Of a DNA stretch of 64,000 nt, positions 41,941 through 50,655 are shown in pieces. The position numbers were made by a program, and so were the translations under genes. Under the pieces are notes generated by a model. It made no database searches. It was given only the letters and a program-made list of their open reading frames with translations, and was not told where the DNA came from. The stretch lies in contig CAXXEO010000002.1 of the NCBI GenBank assembly GCA_963664585.2, positions 62,001 through 126,000 of the forward strand. The letters run 5' to 3'. How positions within the stretch are numbered: position 1 is the first letter of the stretch; each line of letters opens with the position of its first letter. Source of the stretch: G963664585 sp963664585. Its GTDB lineage: Bacteria > Bacillota > Clostridia > Oscillospirales > Ruminococcaceae.

Positions 41941-42016
41941 GCTGGTGTAGCTCAGTTGGTAGAGCAGCTGATTTGTAATCAGCAGGTCGGGGGTTCAAAT
42001 CCGTCCACCAGCTCCA
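41941..42016 (+). tRNA. tRNA-Thr (anticodon TGT)
   Basis: 76 nt with encoded CCA. Acceptor stem GCTGGTG/CACCAGC, D arm AGCTCAGTTGGTAGAGC, anticodon arm GCTGA-TTTGTAA-TCAGC (reads ACA) and T loop TTCAAAT. Confidence 0.96.
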
Positions 42017-42071
42017 TTTTCCTTTCCACCTTGAAAAGAAGAGGAAAAGCATTTCCCGGTTCACGAAATAT

Positions 42072-42157
42072 GGGAGTGTTCCCGAGCGGCCAAAGGGGGC
42101 AGACTGTAAATCTGTTGTCTTACGACTACGATGGTTCGAATCCATCCGCTCCCACCA
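42072..42157 (+). tRNA. tRNA-Tyr (anticodon GTA)
   Basis: 86 nt, class II with a long variable arm. Acceptor GGGAGTG/CGCTCCC, anticodon loop CTGTAAA, T loop TTCGAAT, encoded CCA. Likely co-transcribed with tRNA-Thr, 55 bp upstream. Confidence 0.96.
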
Positions 42158-42169
42158 GTTTTTGTCAAA

Positions 42170-42201
42170 ACAAGTCGATTGCAATAGCAATCGACTTGTT
42201 T
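42170..42201 (+). terminator. Terminator of the Thr-Tyr tRNA operon
   Basis: ACAAGTCGATTGC pairs perfectly with its complement around AATA, ending in TTTTC. Confidence 0.88.
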
Positions 42202-42251
42202 TCGTCTATAGGATAAAATAAACGATTTAAAACTACGGTGAAAACGAATTC

Positions 42252-43091
42252 TTACTTCATTGCTGGCCTTTTCTTCGATTTCAGCATCTTCTCGACATAG
42301 TATGTAACGGCTCCAAATAGGCCTATAATGGAGGAGAATGTTGCGAGAACATTGACCAGGGCGAATGCGCTAAATCCATTCTGGAGGCCCTGCTGCCCGC
42401 CGGAGGCTCTCCCCTCGCCTGATGGCGCGAGCTTTGTACCACCAGTACCGGGACTGCTGCCTTTGACAGCGTCAATCTTACCCTGACCGTTTTGTGTCGG
42501 TGCCCCGACATGACCTCCACTGCTGACAGAGGAAAAAGGCATCGAAATCCATTGCGTAAAGCTTGAAGTAGCCACACTGTAACCGCCGTATACGACTATA
42601 ATAGCAACAAGGGCAATACAAAGGGGTTTAGACACAGATGCCGGAATCCGAATACCCTTTTTGAACATCCCCATGATAAAGCTCCAATTGAGGCCAATAT
42701 GTAAACCGACAAGGGTCAGCGCCGCCGCTGATGCGGAATAGTGGATCATTTTCCAGCTCCCGCCTGCGGCTTCAAGATGAAAAAAAGTTTTAGAGATCAG
42801 TATTCCACTGATGGCAATCAGAGAAAAAGCAATTAAGAGCAGCACATCTATCATATAACCGAGTCTTGTTTTGATGGGCAGATCCTTTCCGAAAAGTTTC
42901 GCCGAAACGGTAGCTATCCATTTAAAATTCAAAAGCTTGTGAATAACGAATAAGCCGCAGACAAACAGCCCTCCTATTTCATGAAACTCCATACTGATGA
43001 CTCGCTTGTTATACATCAGTATTACGATCAGCGCCATCACAATATCCAAGCCGATCTTAATCCAATTTGTATTTTTAATTTTCACTGACAT
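42252..43091 (-). CDS. DUF4405-type membrane protein
   Basis: 279 aa. Five or six transmembrane segments (about 10-28, 36-55, 82-102, 117-136, 155-177 and 248-272). A Gly/Ser/Gln-rich loop (about 185-245) precedes the last one. Histidines in FHEIGGLF, IHKLLNF, IHYSAS and GLHIGLNW are spaced as in DUF4405, a family related to cytochrome-b-like membrane bundles, so haem binding is possible but unproven. ATG with AGGAAG upstream. Stand-alone gene convergent with the tRNAs. Confidence 0.78.
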   Translation of the reverse strand: MSVKIKNTNWIKIGLDIVMALIVILMYNKRVISMEFHEIGGLFVCGLFVIHKLLNFKWIATVSAKLFGKDLPIKTRLGYMIDVLLLIAFSLIAISGILISKTFFHLEAAGGSWKMIHYSASAAALTLVGLHIGLNWSFIMGMFKKGIRIPASVSKPLCIALVAIIVVYGGYSVATSSFTQWISMPFSSVSSGGHVGAPTQNGQGKIDAVKGSSPGTGGTKLAPSGEGRASGGQQGLQNGFSAFALVNVLATFSSIIGLFGAVTYYVEKMLKSKKRPAMK

Positions 43092-43266
43092 CCACTTCCT
43101 AACCGCCTATAATGACAATATTGTATAATTTTTTCGTGAAATATTTGTGTGAAATTTTCGAGACTTTCGTGATCAGTTCCAATAGAAAGACATTAGATCG
43201 TTTTGGATGTGATTTCTGGATATTCTTCTTAATTGGCGGCAACAAGAATATGGCTTACTCTTACTG

Positions 43267-43295
43267 TTGACACATTGCTTCTTTTAGGTTATAAT
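43267..43295 (+). promoter_or_regulatory. tRNA-Pro promoter
   Basis: TTGACA (43267-43272), 17-bp spacer, TATAAT (43290-43295): a consensus promoter. Confidence 0.88.
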
Positions 43296-43319
43296 TTCTT
43301 TGCTCTAAGTCCCTGCTGT

Positions 43320-43396
43320 CGAGGCGTAGCTCAGTTTGGTAGAGTGCCTGGTTTGGGACCAGGATGCCGCAGGTTCAAGTCCTGTCGCCTCGACCA
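43320..43396 (+). tRNA. tRNA-Pro (anticodon TGG)
   Basis: 77 nt with encoded CCA. Acceptor CGAGGCG/CGCCTCG, anticodon arm CCTGG-TTTGGGA-CCAGG. Its terminator (family D) recurs twice further downstream between accessory genes. Confidence 0.96.
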
Positions 43397-43439
43397 AAAA
43401 AGACATACTTTCCAACAAGTGGAATGTATGTCTTTTTTT
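43396..43439 (+). terminator. Family D hairpin, copy 1 (tRNA-Pro terminator)
   Basis: AAAAAGACATACTTTCCA pairs with TGGAATGTATGTCTTTTT (one mismatch), then a T-run. The following ~50 bp (TTATGTG...TATTATG) are also repeated at copy 3. Confidence 0.85.
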
Positions 43440-43499
43440 ATGTGTCAAACTGAGATATTATGGATTAATCAGATGTGATACATAATGGAGGTCGTATAG

Positions 43500-43961
43500 A
43501 TGATTCTAGCAGAAAATAAAAGCGGATGGAGGTTGTTGGAATATATTCAAATAAAAGAAGCGGATATAGATAAAATTAATAATGTTACTGGTGCATTTGC
43601 TATTTTAAAAATCCAAAATAAATATGTTCTTGGCTATAATAGATGGCGAAAGCAGTGGGAATTTCCAGCGGGTCATATTGAAAAAGGTGAAACTCCGAGA
43701 TGTGCTGCAGAAAGAGAATTGTTTGAAGAAACACATCAAAGAAATTCAAACTTAATATTCAAAGGTGTGGTTAAAGTAAGTGATGCCAAAGATGAAATTA
43801 GATATCAAGCTATTTTTTTCTGCGAGCAAGACGAATTATCTGAATTTATTAAAAACGATGAAGACGAAATGGAGAAAATAATGCTATGGGATATGGCAGA
43901 AAATATCGGCTACGTAGATGAAGTAGACTTAAAAATTGTTCAAATCAGTTGTACGGATTAG
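43500..43961 (+). CDS. NUDIX hydrolase 1
   Basis: 153 aa, ATG with GGAGG 7 bases upstream. NUDIX box GHIEKGETPRCAAERELFEE (about residues 57-76) has the metal-binding REXXEE core; the usual Gly two residues later is His. The family hydrolyses nucleoside diphosphates linked to another group; substrate unknown. The gene is markedly AT-rich compared with the core genes, as are all genes to 47.4 kb, which suggests horizontal transfer behind tRNA-Pro. Confidence 0.88.
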   Translation: MILAENKSGWRLLEYIQIKEADIDKINNVTGAFAILKIQNKYVLGYNRWRKQWEFPAGHIEKGETPRCAAERELFEETHQRNSNLIFKGVVKVSDAKDEIRYQAIFFCEQDELSEFIKNDEDEMEKIMLWDMAENIGYVDEVDLKIVQISCTD

Positions 43962-44047
43962 TAGCTGAAAAATTCCAATTTATCAGATTAATCAACAGCC
44001 ATTCTATCTGTTCATAGCTGAAAATTTATTTTGCCTCATAACTCCAG

Positions 44048-44084
44048 AAAGACATACCTTCCGCTACGAGGAAGGTATGTCTTC
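44048..44084. terminator. Family D hairpin, copy 2
   Basis: AAGACATACCTTCC and its perfect complement. It is preceded by ACTCCAG, like the end of a tRNA. It lies between the NUDIX gene and the divergent micro-gene/XRE pair. Confidence 0.8.
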
Positions 44085-44110
44085 TTATATGCAAGAGCAT
44101 GGATTGGGAA

Positions 44111-44284
44111 TTACTCCTCATCCACGCCCTTTTTGTTTTCTGACGGTAACGAAATCACTTGAAATTCCGGCTCTAGTGAGGAAATATAATGCTCCTCACA
44201 TTCTTGCTGTGCTGCAATCAGGATATTGACTGCCTGCTCAGAGGCCCTGAACATTTTCAAGTACATTTCCTTGTAGTCTGGCAT
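44111..44284 (-). CDS. 57-aa protein divergent from an XRE regulator
   Basis: Translates as MPDYKEMYLKMFRASEQAVN, continuing to a C-terminal GVDEE. The start is an ATG at 44284 with GGTGATATAA just upstream. Mostly helical, acidic, no Cys motif or membrane segment. Two palindromic operators lie between its start and the XRE gene, so the regulator probably controls both. Small proteins of this type are frequent beside XRE regulators in Clostridia; no function is known to me. Confidence 0.72.
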   Translation of the reverse strand: MPDYKEMYLKMFRASEQAVNILIAAQQECEEHYISSLEPEFQVISLPSENKKGVDEE

Positions 44285-44307
44285 TTATATCACCCTGCAT
44301 CATATTA

Positions 44308-44345
44308 GGACAAATAGTCCAAATTGTCAATAGGACAATATGTCC
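44308..44345. promoter_or_regulatory. Twin palindromic operators of the XRE regulator
   Basis: GGACAAATAGTCC (44308-44320) and GGACAATATGTCC (44333-44345), 25 bp centre to centre. The second lies just before an extended -10 (TGATATAAT, 44348-44356) for the XRE gene. Autoregulation is likely. Confidence 0.7.
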
Positions 44346-44372
44346 TTTGATATAATAAATAGGGTGATCATT

Positions 44373-44588
44373 ATGAATTTAAGAATACGTGATTTGCGAG
44401 AAGATGCCGACTTAACCCAACAGCAAATAGCAGATTATTTAATGTGTGACCAGTCACTTTATTCTAAGTATGAGCGTGGAGAACGTGCAGTGCCATTAGA
44501 AATCGTGGTAAAGCTGGCTGAATACTACAAAACCAGCGTGGATCATTTGGTTGGTCTGACAAACAATAAAGCGCCTTACGGTAAATAG
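44373..44588 (+). CDS. XRE-family transcriptional regulator 1
   Basis: 71 aa from the ATG at 44373 (AGGGTG upstream). A longer frame from 44340 would begin inside the operator and is rejected. A single helix-turn-helix covers nearly the whole protein: LREDADLTQQQIADYLMCDQ, SLYSKYERGERAVP, then helices to VDHLVGLTN. It probably binds the twin GGAC...GTCC palindromes upstream. AT-rich, in the tRNA-Pro accessory stretch. Related in layout to the regulator at 57.5 kb. Confidence 0.9.
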   Translation: MNLRIRDLREDADLTQQQIADYLMCDQSLYSKYERGERAVPLEIVVKLAEYYKTSVDHLVGLTNNKAPYGK

Positions 44589-44686
44589 AAATGCAAAAAT
44601 ACCGGATTGCGTGAAAATGCAGATTTGACACGGGGAAAGGCTGGGGCACTTCGCCACACCTGAAAATCTTTTTTTACTGTTACTCC

Positions 44687-44728
44687 AAAAAGACATGTCT
44701 TCCGCCAAGTGGAAGGTATGTCTTTTTT
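44687..44728 (+). terminator. Family D hairpin, copy 3
   Basis: AAAAAGACATGTCTTCC pairs with GGAAGGTATGTCTTTTT, preceded by TACTCC. The ~50 bp that follow resemble those after copy 1. Confidence 0.82.
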
Positions 44729-44809
44729 TATGTGGAAAAACATGGTATTATGAATTACATCGTTATTACATGATACAGATAAACAGGAATTTGTAAGGAG
44801 CAAAATGTT

Positions 44810-45016
44810 ATGAGTAAATATAATGCTCTATGGGAATATGTTCAAAAGAACGGCAGTTCATCAATGAAATTATCCTTTGCTGAAATACATGATGTCGCGG
44901 GAATTGAGATAGACCATTCTTTTTTGAAATACAAAAAGGAACTCATTCAATATGGGTATCAAGTTGGAAAGATTTCGCTTAAAGAACAGACAGTAATTTT
45001 CAATAAGATCGGTTAA
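44810..45016 (+). CDS. 68-aa protein of unknown function
   Basis: ATG after AAGGAG. Begins MSKYNALWEYVQKNG, with a FAEIHDVAGIEIDHSFL segment and a basic C-terminus. The pattern (KYxxLxxYL, then a short helix and a compact end) is seen in small DNA-binding-like proteins of bacterial accessory regions. I see no catalytic motif. 80 bp before NUDIX hydrolase 2, same strand. Confidence 0.68.
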   Translation: MSKYNALWEYVQKNGSSSMKLSFAEIHDVAGIEIDHSFLKYKKELIQYGYQVGKISLKEQTVIFNKIG

Positions 45017-45096
45017 CGGCTACAATTCCAATTTATAATCAGACTTTGAATTGCTTATAGCTTACAATATCTTTTTAGAATTTAGGAGATATTCAA

Positions 45097-45522
45097 ATGT
45101 TGACAGTAAAGTTTTATGACTCTATAGATGATGCGTTATTAAAATTTGCCGTTATTGTTTCAAAATCAAATGGCAAATGGGTGTTTTGCAAACATAAAGA
45201 ACGTAATACGTATGAATGTCCCGGTGGCCACCGCGAAGAGGGAGAAGAAATAATTGAAACAGCCAAACGAGAGCTGTGGGAAGAAACGGGAGCCGCTGAT
45301 TTTTCTCTTATTCCAATCTGTGTCTATTCAGTATCGGGCAAAGATAATGTGATTGCGAATGGTGAAGAAACCTTTGGCATGCTCTTTTTTTCTGAAATAA
45401 AATCTTTTGGTCAGCTTCCTGCACTGGAAATAGAAAAAGTGGAGTTGTTTGATGAACTGCCAAAAAACTGGACATACCCGCTGATTCAACCAATATTACT
45501 TGAAAAAGCATGTTCTTTGTGA
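45097..45522 (+). CDS. NUDIX hydrolase 2
   Basis: 141 aa, ATG with AGGAG 8 bases upstream. A complete NUDIX box lies at about residues 45-67 (GGHREEGEEIIETAKRELWE followed by ETGA). It resembles 8-oxo-dGTP diphosphatase-like or general NUDIX enzymes; substrate not predictable. Unlike NUDIX 1 it keeps the canonical Gly after the EE pair. AT-rich. Confidence 0.9.
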   Translation: MLTVKFYDSIDDALLKFAVIVSKSNGKWVFCKHKERNTYECPGGHREEGEEIIETAKRELWEETGAADFSLIPICVYSVSGKDNVIANGEETFGMLFFSEIKSFGQLPALEIEKVELFDELPKNWTYPLIQPILLEKACSL

Positions 45523-45617
45523 TTGCCAAAAAAGGCATACTGCCGATAAAGTATTTCATTATTTCATATTGTTTTCAAATGACTATAGCAAATTTAAATC
45601 AGAACAGGAAAACAGGA

Positions 45618-45652
45618 TGTTATTTCCTCTGCCTCAGGCGCGGGAGATAACA
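45618..45652. repeat. Family C hairpin
   Basis: TGTTATTTCC pairs with GGGAGATAACA. The flanks match the reverse complement of the 27.6-kb hairpin. Confidence 0.75.
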
Positions 45653-45699
45653 AAGCTCATTCCGCTTTATTTTTAGAATTGCATTAAGGAGTGTAACAC

Positions 45700-46131
45700 A
45701 TGAACATCAGGCTTATGACTATTGAGGATTATGAGGCGGTATTCCAGCTGTGGACGGATACCCCGGGAATGGGCATGCGCAGTATAGACGATTCACTCAG
45801 CGGTATTACAAATTTTTTGAAACGAAATCCTGCCACATGTTTTGTAACACAAGTGAACACCGAACTGGTTGGTGTTATTCTATGTGGACATGATGGTAGA
45901 AGAGGGTATATTTATCATGCTGCCGTAAAACCGGACTTTCGCAAAAAGGGAATCGCAAAAGCATTAGTCAACGCCGCGCTTGATGCATTAAAAAAAGAGA
46001 AAATCAATAAAGTGGCACTTGTTGTATTTAATACAAATGATTTAGGAAATCAATTTTGGCAATCCATGGGCTTTGAACAGCGAAATGATTTAGTTTACAG
46101 AAACAAAAGTATCAATGAAAAGAATTTTTAG
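45700..46131 (+). CDS. GNAT-family N-acetyltransferase
   Basis: 143 aa, ATG with AAGGAG upstream. Acetyl-CoA binding motif A is PDFRKKGIAKALVNAALDAL (about residues 87-106), after the AAVKP strand. The C-terminal NDLGNQFWQSMGFEQRNDL is typical of the fold. It transfers acetyl from acetyl-CoA to an unidentified amine. Single gene ending at an intrinsic terminator. Confidence 0.9.
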   Translation: MNIRLMTIEDYEAVFQLWTDTPGMGMRSIDDSLSGITNFLKRNPATCFVTQVNTELVGVILCGHDGRRGYIYHAAVKPDFRKKGIAKALVNAALDALKKEKINKVALVVFNTNDLGNQFWQSMGFEQRNDLVYRNKSINEKNF

Positions 46132-46168
46132 CCTGACAAATTAATGGTTCTGACTTCACAATAAAAAT

Positions 46169-46206
46169 AAAATTGCCGAATCACTTTACAATGATCGGCA
46201 ATTTTT
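46169..46206. terminator. Intrinsic terminator between convergent genes
   Basis: AAAATTGCCGA pairs with TCGGCAATTTT and T-runs follow on both strands. Confidence 0.82.
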
Positions 46207-46277
46207 ATTAGATTTCCTTTTCTACGCCTACAAAATCACTAAAGTCTGTTTAAACAAAATTTAAACTTAAAAATTCA

Positions 46278-47411
46278 TTAATTATGCCCGTTAGTTAACT
46301 TATCTTCATACATCAATCTATCAATATGTTTCAAAAATTCCTGGACTGGATTTTCAGACTTGAATTCCAAATAATCATACCCTACGCTTAGGCTGATTGT
46401 ATATGGGGTTATTTTCTGTGAATTAAACTGCGCGACGGTTTCTTTTAATCTATCTATTGCCTTTTTCAAGTCCAAACGGTTTTTAATTTCCATAATAATG
46501 ATAAATTCATCCCCACCATATCTGGCGATAAAATCATTTCTCCTGAAAGTTTTTTTAAGAATGTTCGCAGTATATTCCAAAGCTTCATCGCCGACAGAAT
46601 GTCCATATAAATCATTAATCGCTTTAAAAGAATTTATGTCAATCATAATTCCCGCCTGCAAATTGTCAGCGGCACTATTTTCAACTTTTTGCTGTAAATA
46701 ATGATCAAGTTGCCTGCGATTGAAAAGCCCTGTCAGATGATCTGTATAAAGCTGGTCATTCTGAATATTAATAAAAATGATCAATATAGATATCGTCATG
46801 CAAACCCAAATGAGTGAAACCCCATAGATTAAGCTTTGTAAGATTCCTCCGATAAATGGAGGAAAAGCAAATACCAGAATAGGAATAAAGTTATGCTTCT
46901 GAATTTTATTTTGTTTGAGAATAATTAATATTAAAGTATGCATCAGATAAAGATAGCTTATTACTGCCATAATATAGAAAAATTTGCCCCTGTGATAAAC
47001 ATTATTTGCATCTATATAAAATAAAAAACCACCAGAAATACTAAGAAAAGATAAAAACGTGTTGAAGCATACCGGGATAAGCATGGGGACTAATAATTTT
47101 TTTAAACGCTTTTCATCCCGATATATCTGATAATTCGCATAAAACGACCACATCATACTGATAATCGGATTTAAACAATAGTAAAGTGCTGTTACCAGAA
47201 AATAGGTTTCTCTGATCAAAAAGCCGGTCTTACCATCCAATATCCACATGATTGTATCAAGAACCAATATAAGAGCATTCGAACAGAGCAGGGCTAAAAA
47301 AAGCTTCTGCTCAATTAAATATCTATCTGCTCGTTGATATATATTGAAAAATATCAAAAACAAAACTGTCAAGGCAAATGTATTCATTTCCACATACAAA
47401 AAAGTTTGCAT
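46278..47411 (-). CDS. Membrane-bound diguanylate cyclase (GGDEF)
   Basis: 377 aa, ATG after AAGGGGAAG. About seven transmembrane segments (residues 7-215) precede a GGDEF domain (about 222-377). The active-site loop reads RYGGDEF, and an intact RxxD product-inhibition site (RRND) lies five residues before it. The enzyme should make c-di-GMP from two GTP and be feedback-inhibited. The sensor part is a membrane bundle of unknown ligand. It ends the AT-rich accessory stretch. The 470-bp gap upstream (47412-47882) holds no gene, T-box or hairpin that I recognise. Confidence 0.92.
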   Translation of the reverse strand: MQTFLYVEMNTFALTVLFLIFFNIYQRADRYLIEQKLFLALLCSNALILVLDTIMWILDGKTGFLIRETYFLVTALYYCLNPIISMMWSFYANYQIYRDEKRLKKLLVPMLIPVCFNTFLSFLSISGGFLFYIDANNVYHRGKFFYIMAVISYLYLMHTLILIILKQNKIQKHNFIPILVFAFPPFIGGILQSLIYGVSLIWVCMTISILIIFINIQNDQLYTDHLTGLFNRRQLDHYLQQKVENSAADNLQAGIMIDINSFKAINDLYGHSVGDEALEYTANILKKTFRRNDFIARYGGDEFIIIMEIKNRLDLKKAIDRLKETVAQFNSQKITPYTISLSVGYDYLEFKSENPVQEFLKHIDRLMYEDKLTNGHN

Positions 47412-47882
47412 TTCTTCCCCTTCTCTATAGAGAATATATCGCGGTTTTCTAAACGAATGGGTCTTTTTTGTCTCAATGCCCTATCTAAAGCGTGGTAAAC
47501 CGTGTCGGGTTTTGCTTCTTTATTTGTATTTGGTATTAAAAATATACTTTCAGCTTATAACAGTTGATTATATCATCATTTAATAATTTTTTCATCAAAA
47601 TATCAACCCCTTATCATAAATTTTGGCTTGAATCGACTGCATGACGCCAAAAATCTGTCTTAGCCAACAAACTGTTTATGTCACTATAAGCATACTTTTG
47701 CTGTGACACACTTTAGTACCCACTAAACAGACAGCTTTGAAAAGAAGATGACAGAATCATGCGTTAGCCACGTGTACTGTTTTTTATATCGCTTTGCAGG
47801 TGCTGTGCCTTGTCGAAAACCTTGACTTCTCATGAACTGGGCATTAAAATAAAAAGATAATGACTTGAAAGGGGTAAACCTT

Positions 47883-49259
47883 ATGAACAATTCCGAAAAA
47901 TCCATGGAGAAGATTGTAAACCTCTGCAAATCCAGGGGCTATGTCTACTCTGGATCTGAAATATATGGCGGTTTAGCAAACACTTGGGATTATGGCCCAC
48001 TTGGCGTGGAGTTTAAGAATAATATCAAAAAAGCGTGGTGGCGCCGCTTTGTTCAAGAGTCCCCTTATAACGTGGGTTTGGACAGTGCTATTCTGATGAA
48101 CCCTCAGGTTTGGGTCGCATCGGGTCATGTGGGTGGATTTTCTGACCCGCTGATGGACTGCAAAAGCTGCAAAACACGTCACCGCGCCGACAAGTTGATT
48201 GAGGACCAGTCCGGTGTTGCACCAAACGGCTGGACGGACGCCCAGATGATGGAGTTTATCGCAAATAACAAAATTAAGTGTCCCGATTGCGGCGCCTCAA
48301 ACTTCACCGATATACGGAAGTTTAACCTAATGTTTAAGACCCATCAGGGCGTCACCGAGGACGCCAAGAATGAGGTTTACCTCCGTCCCGAGACCGCCCA
48401 GGGCATCTTTGTCAACTTTGCCAACATCCAGCGCACCACCCGCCGCAAACTTCCCTTCGGCGTTTGTCAGGTGGGCAAGTCCTTCCGCAACGAAATTACC
48501 CCCGGTAACTTTATCTTTCGCACCAGAGAGTTCGAGCAGATGGAGCTTGAGTTCTTCTGCAAGCCAGGCACCGACCTTACTTGGTTTGATTTCTGGAAAA
48601 AGGCCTGTACCGGCTGGCTTTCGGACCTGCAAATGAAGGTTGATAATGTCCGTGTCCGCGATCACGAGCAGGAGGAGCTTTCTCATTACTCCAACGCCAC
48701 CAGTGACATTGAATTCCTGTTTCCCTTCGGCTGGGGCGAACTATGGGGTATCGCTGACCGCACCAATTTTGACCTAAACGCCCACCAGACTGAATCTGGC
48801 AAAAGCCTTGAATATTATGACGCAGAAACGAATGAACATTATCTTCCCTATGTGATTGAGCCCTCTCTGGGTGCCGACCGTGTGGCTCTTGCTTTCCTGT
48901 GTGACGCATACGACGAAGAGCAAGTAGGAGAGGCGGATACGCGTGTCGTCCTTCGCCTCCATCCCGCGCTGGCGCCTTACAAAGCCTGTATCCTTCCCCT
49001 CTCGAAAAAACTGTCCGAAAAAGCCATGTCGCTCTATGGTGAACTCGCCCGTCATTTTATGCTGGACTTCGATGACGCCGGCTCCATCGGCAAGCGCTAC
49101 CGCCGTCAGGATGAGATAGGAACCCCCCTCTGCATCACCTATGACTTTGAATCCGAGAATGACGACTGTGTCACCGTCCGCGACCGCGACACGATGGTGC
49201 AAGAAAGAATACCTATTACAGAGCTTCAAGGGTATATCCGTACAAAAATCGATTTTTAG
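47883..49259 (+). CDS. glyS: Glycyl-tRNA synthetase, class II single-chain type
   Basis: 458 aa from the ATG at 47883 (AAAGGGGT upstream); a TTG at 47865 would overlap the ribosome binding site. It charges tRNA-Gly. Class II motif 2 is FRNEITPGNFIFRTREFEQ (about 201-219), with the family stretches YGPLGVEFKNN and EPSLGADRVALAFL (motif 3) and a C-terminal anticodon-binding domain. This is the eukaryote-like alpha2 form, not the glyQS tetramer type. No T-box leader upstream. Confidence 0.96.
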   Translation: MNNSEKSMEKIVNLCKSRGYVYSGSEIYGGLANTWDYGPLGVEFKNNIKKAWWRRFVQESPYNVGLDSAILMNPQVWVASGHVGGFSDPLMDCKSCKTRHRADKLIEDQSGVAPNGWTDAQMMEFIANNKIKCPDCGASNFTDIRKFNLMFKTHQGVTEDAKNEVYLRPETAQGIFVNFANIQRTTRRKLPFGVCQVGKSFRNEITPGNFIFRTREFEQMELEFFCKPGTDLTWFDFWKKACTGWLSDLQMKVDNVRVRDHEQEELSHYSNATSDIEFLFPFGWGELWGIADRTNFDLNAHQTESGKSLEYYDAETNEHYLPYVIEPSLGADRVALAFLCDAYDEEQVGEADTRVVLRLHPALAPYKACILPLSKKLSEKAMSLYGELARHFMLDFDDAGSIGKRYRRQDEIGTPLCITYDFESENDDCVTVRDRDTMVQERIPITELQGYIRTKIDF

Positions 49260-49267
49260 ATTTATAC

Positions 49268-49344
49268 TATAGCCAATTAACTTGAAAACAAGCTTGTGAT
49301 TTCTTCCCCCGCCACAGGCGGGAAAACAGTTGTGGTTTATTGCC
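49268..49344. repeat. Chimeric element: family A halves joined to a family C half
   Basis: It starts TATAGCCAATTAACTT, the left end of family A. It continues directly with the other family A end in inverse orientation (GAAAACAAGCTTGTGATTTC) up to CCCCCGCC, then ACA and GGCGGGAAAACAG, the right half of the family C hairpin at 9.77 kb. The arms outside the GC core no longer pair. Confidence 0.8.
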
Positions 49345-49419
49345 TTTTTATATGAAATTAGTTTTCATTGCGATTGCTGAAAAGGCAGTCGCAATTGCCT
49401 GTCAGGAGGGATTGTTCAG

Positions 49420-50610
49420 ATGGATATTTTGACCGGTGGAAGCTGGATGACTGTCAGCCTTGACAACGCGATGCACAATTTGAATGAAGTGCGTCGCTTG
49501 ACCGGGCCCGGCTGCCGCGTCATGGCGATCGTGAAGGCGGATGCTTATGGTCAGGGTGCTCTTATGATATCCGAAGAATATGAACGTGCCGGCGTTGAGT
49601 TCTTAGGGGTTTCCTCGCTATCCGAAGCGCTTGCGCTGCGAGCGGATGGGCGTACCGTACCGATTCTCATTCTCAGCTATACGCCGGAAAAAGAGGCAGC
49701 AACCCTTGCGCAAAACAATCTTACCCAAACTGTCGTCTCCCCCGAGAATGCCATCGCTTTAAATGCTGAGGCTGCTCTTGCCGGCGTGGCAGTTGACATA
49801 CATATCAAAATTGATACCGGTATGCGTCGTGTGGGCTTTAATGCCGATGCCCCGGGCGTTGAGCATGAAATTGCCAACGTATTTTCGTTAAAGCATCTGC
49901 GTGTGTGCGGTGTCTTTACCCATTTTGCCAGCGCGGACGAACCGGATGCGGATGGAGTCGAGTTTACCCGCCTTCAGCTTCGCCGTTTTATCGAAGTCTG
50001 CAACCGTGTAAAAGCTTTTGGATATACGCTTCCTCTCTTGCACAGTTGTAACTCCGCGGGCACTGTTGCCTTTCCTGAAGCCCATCTTGACATGGTGCGT
50101 CCCGGTATGATGCTTGTGGGCTACAATCCGGTTCCTGATAACCAAAACGCAGATCTGCGCCCTGTTTGCACCATTCAGGCAAGGGTGTCCATGGTTAAAG
50201 AGATTAAGGCCGGTATGCCGGTCAGCTATAACCGCACCTATATTTCCGAAAGGGATATGACCATCGCAACCATTCCTTTAGGATATGCGGACGGCTATCC
50301 CCGAGCTCTCTCATCCAAGGGAAGGATGATTGTAAGAGGACAGTTTGCCAATGTGATCGGCCGCGTCTGCATGGATCAGCTGATGCTGGATGTTACCCAT
50401 ATTTCCGGAGTTACCAAGGGTGATATTGTCACCGTTATCGGACAGGATGGCGATGTCAAAATTGACTTTATGGATATGGGTGCAACCAGCGGCATCAGCT
50501 ATTATGAGCTGATTACCCGCACAGGCCGCCGCATGCCGGTGTTATACACCCGCGGTAATCAAACGGTGGCCATATTGGATTATCTGTCCGGTGGTCTGAA
50601 AAGACTATAA
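49420..50610 (+). CDS. alr: Alanine racemase
   Basis: 396 aa. It converts L- to D-alanine for peptidoglycan. PLP lysine is in IVKADAYGQGA (Lys39), and the catalytic Tyr region MPVSYNRTYISE is at about 265. The second-domain motif VCMDQLMLDVTH is conserved. AGGAGG before the ATG. Single gene between glyS and a strong terminator. Confidence 0.96.
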   Translation: MDILTGGSWMTVSLDNAMHNLNEVRRLTGPGCRVMAIVKADAYGQGALMISEEYERAGVEFLGVSSLSEALALRADGRTVPILILSYTPEKEAATLAQNNLTQTVVSPENAIALNAEAALAGVAVDIHIKIDTGMRRVGFNADAPGVEHEIANVFSLKHLRVCGVFTHFASADEPDADGVEFTRLQLRRFIEVCNRVKAFGYTLPLLHSCNSAGTVAFPEAHLDMVRPGMMLVGYNPVPDNQNADLRPVCTIQARVSMVKEIKAGMPVSYNRTYISERDMTIATIPLGYADGYPRALSSKGRMIVRGQFANVIGRVCMDQLMLDVTHISGVTKGDIVTVIGQDGDVKIDFMDMGATSGISYYELITRTGRRMPVLYTRGNQTVAILDYLSGGLKRL

Positions 50611-50655
50611 AACTCAGCCATTTGCAAAATGAAAGCATTTTTTAAAACACATTTA

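Noticed and set aside
45526..45560. A fourth family D hairpin after NUDIX hydrolase 2
   Set aside because: AAAAAAGGCATACT followed by AAGTAT is similar, but the stem is too short and broken to count.
47412..47882. T-box leader before glyS
   Set aside because: No GGTGGTACC-like motif or terminator is present in the gap.
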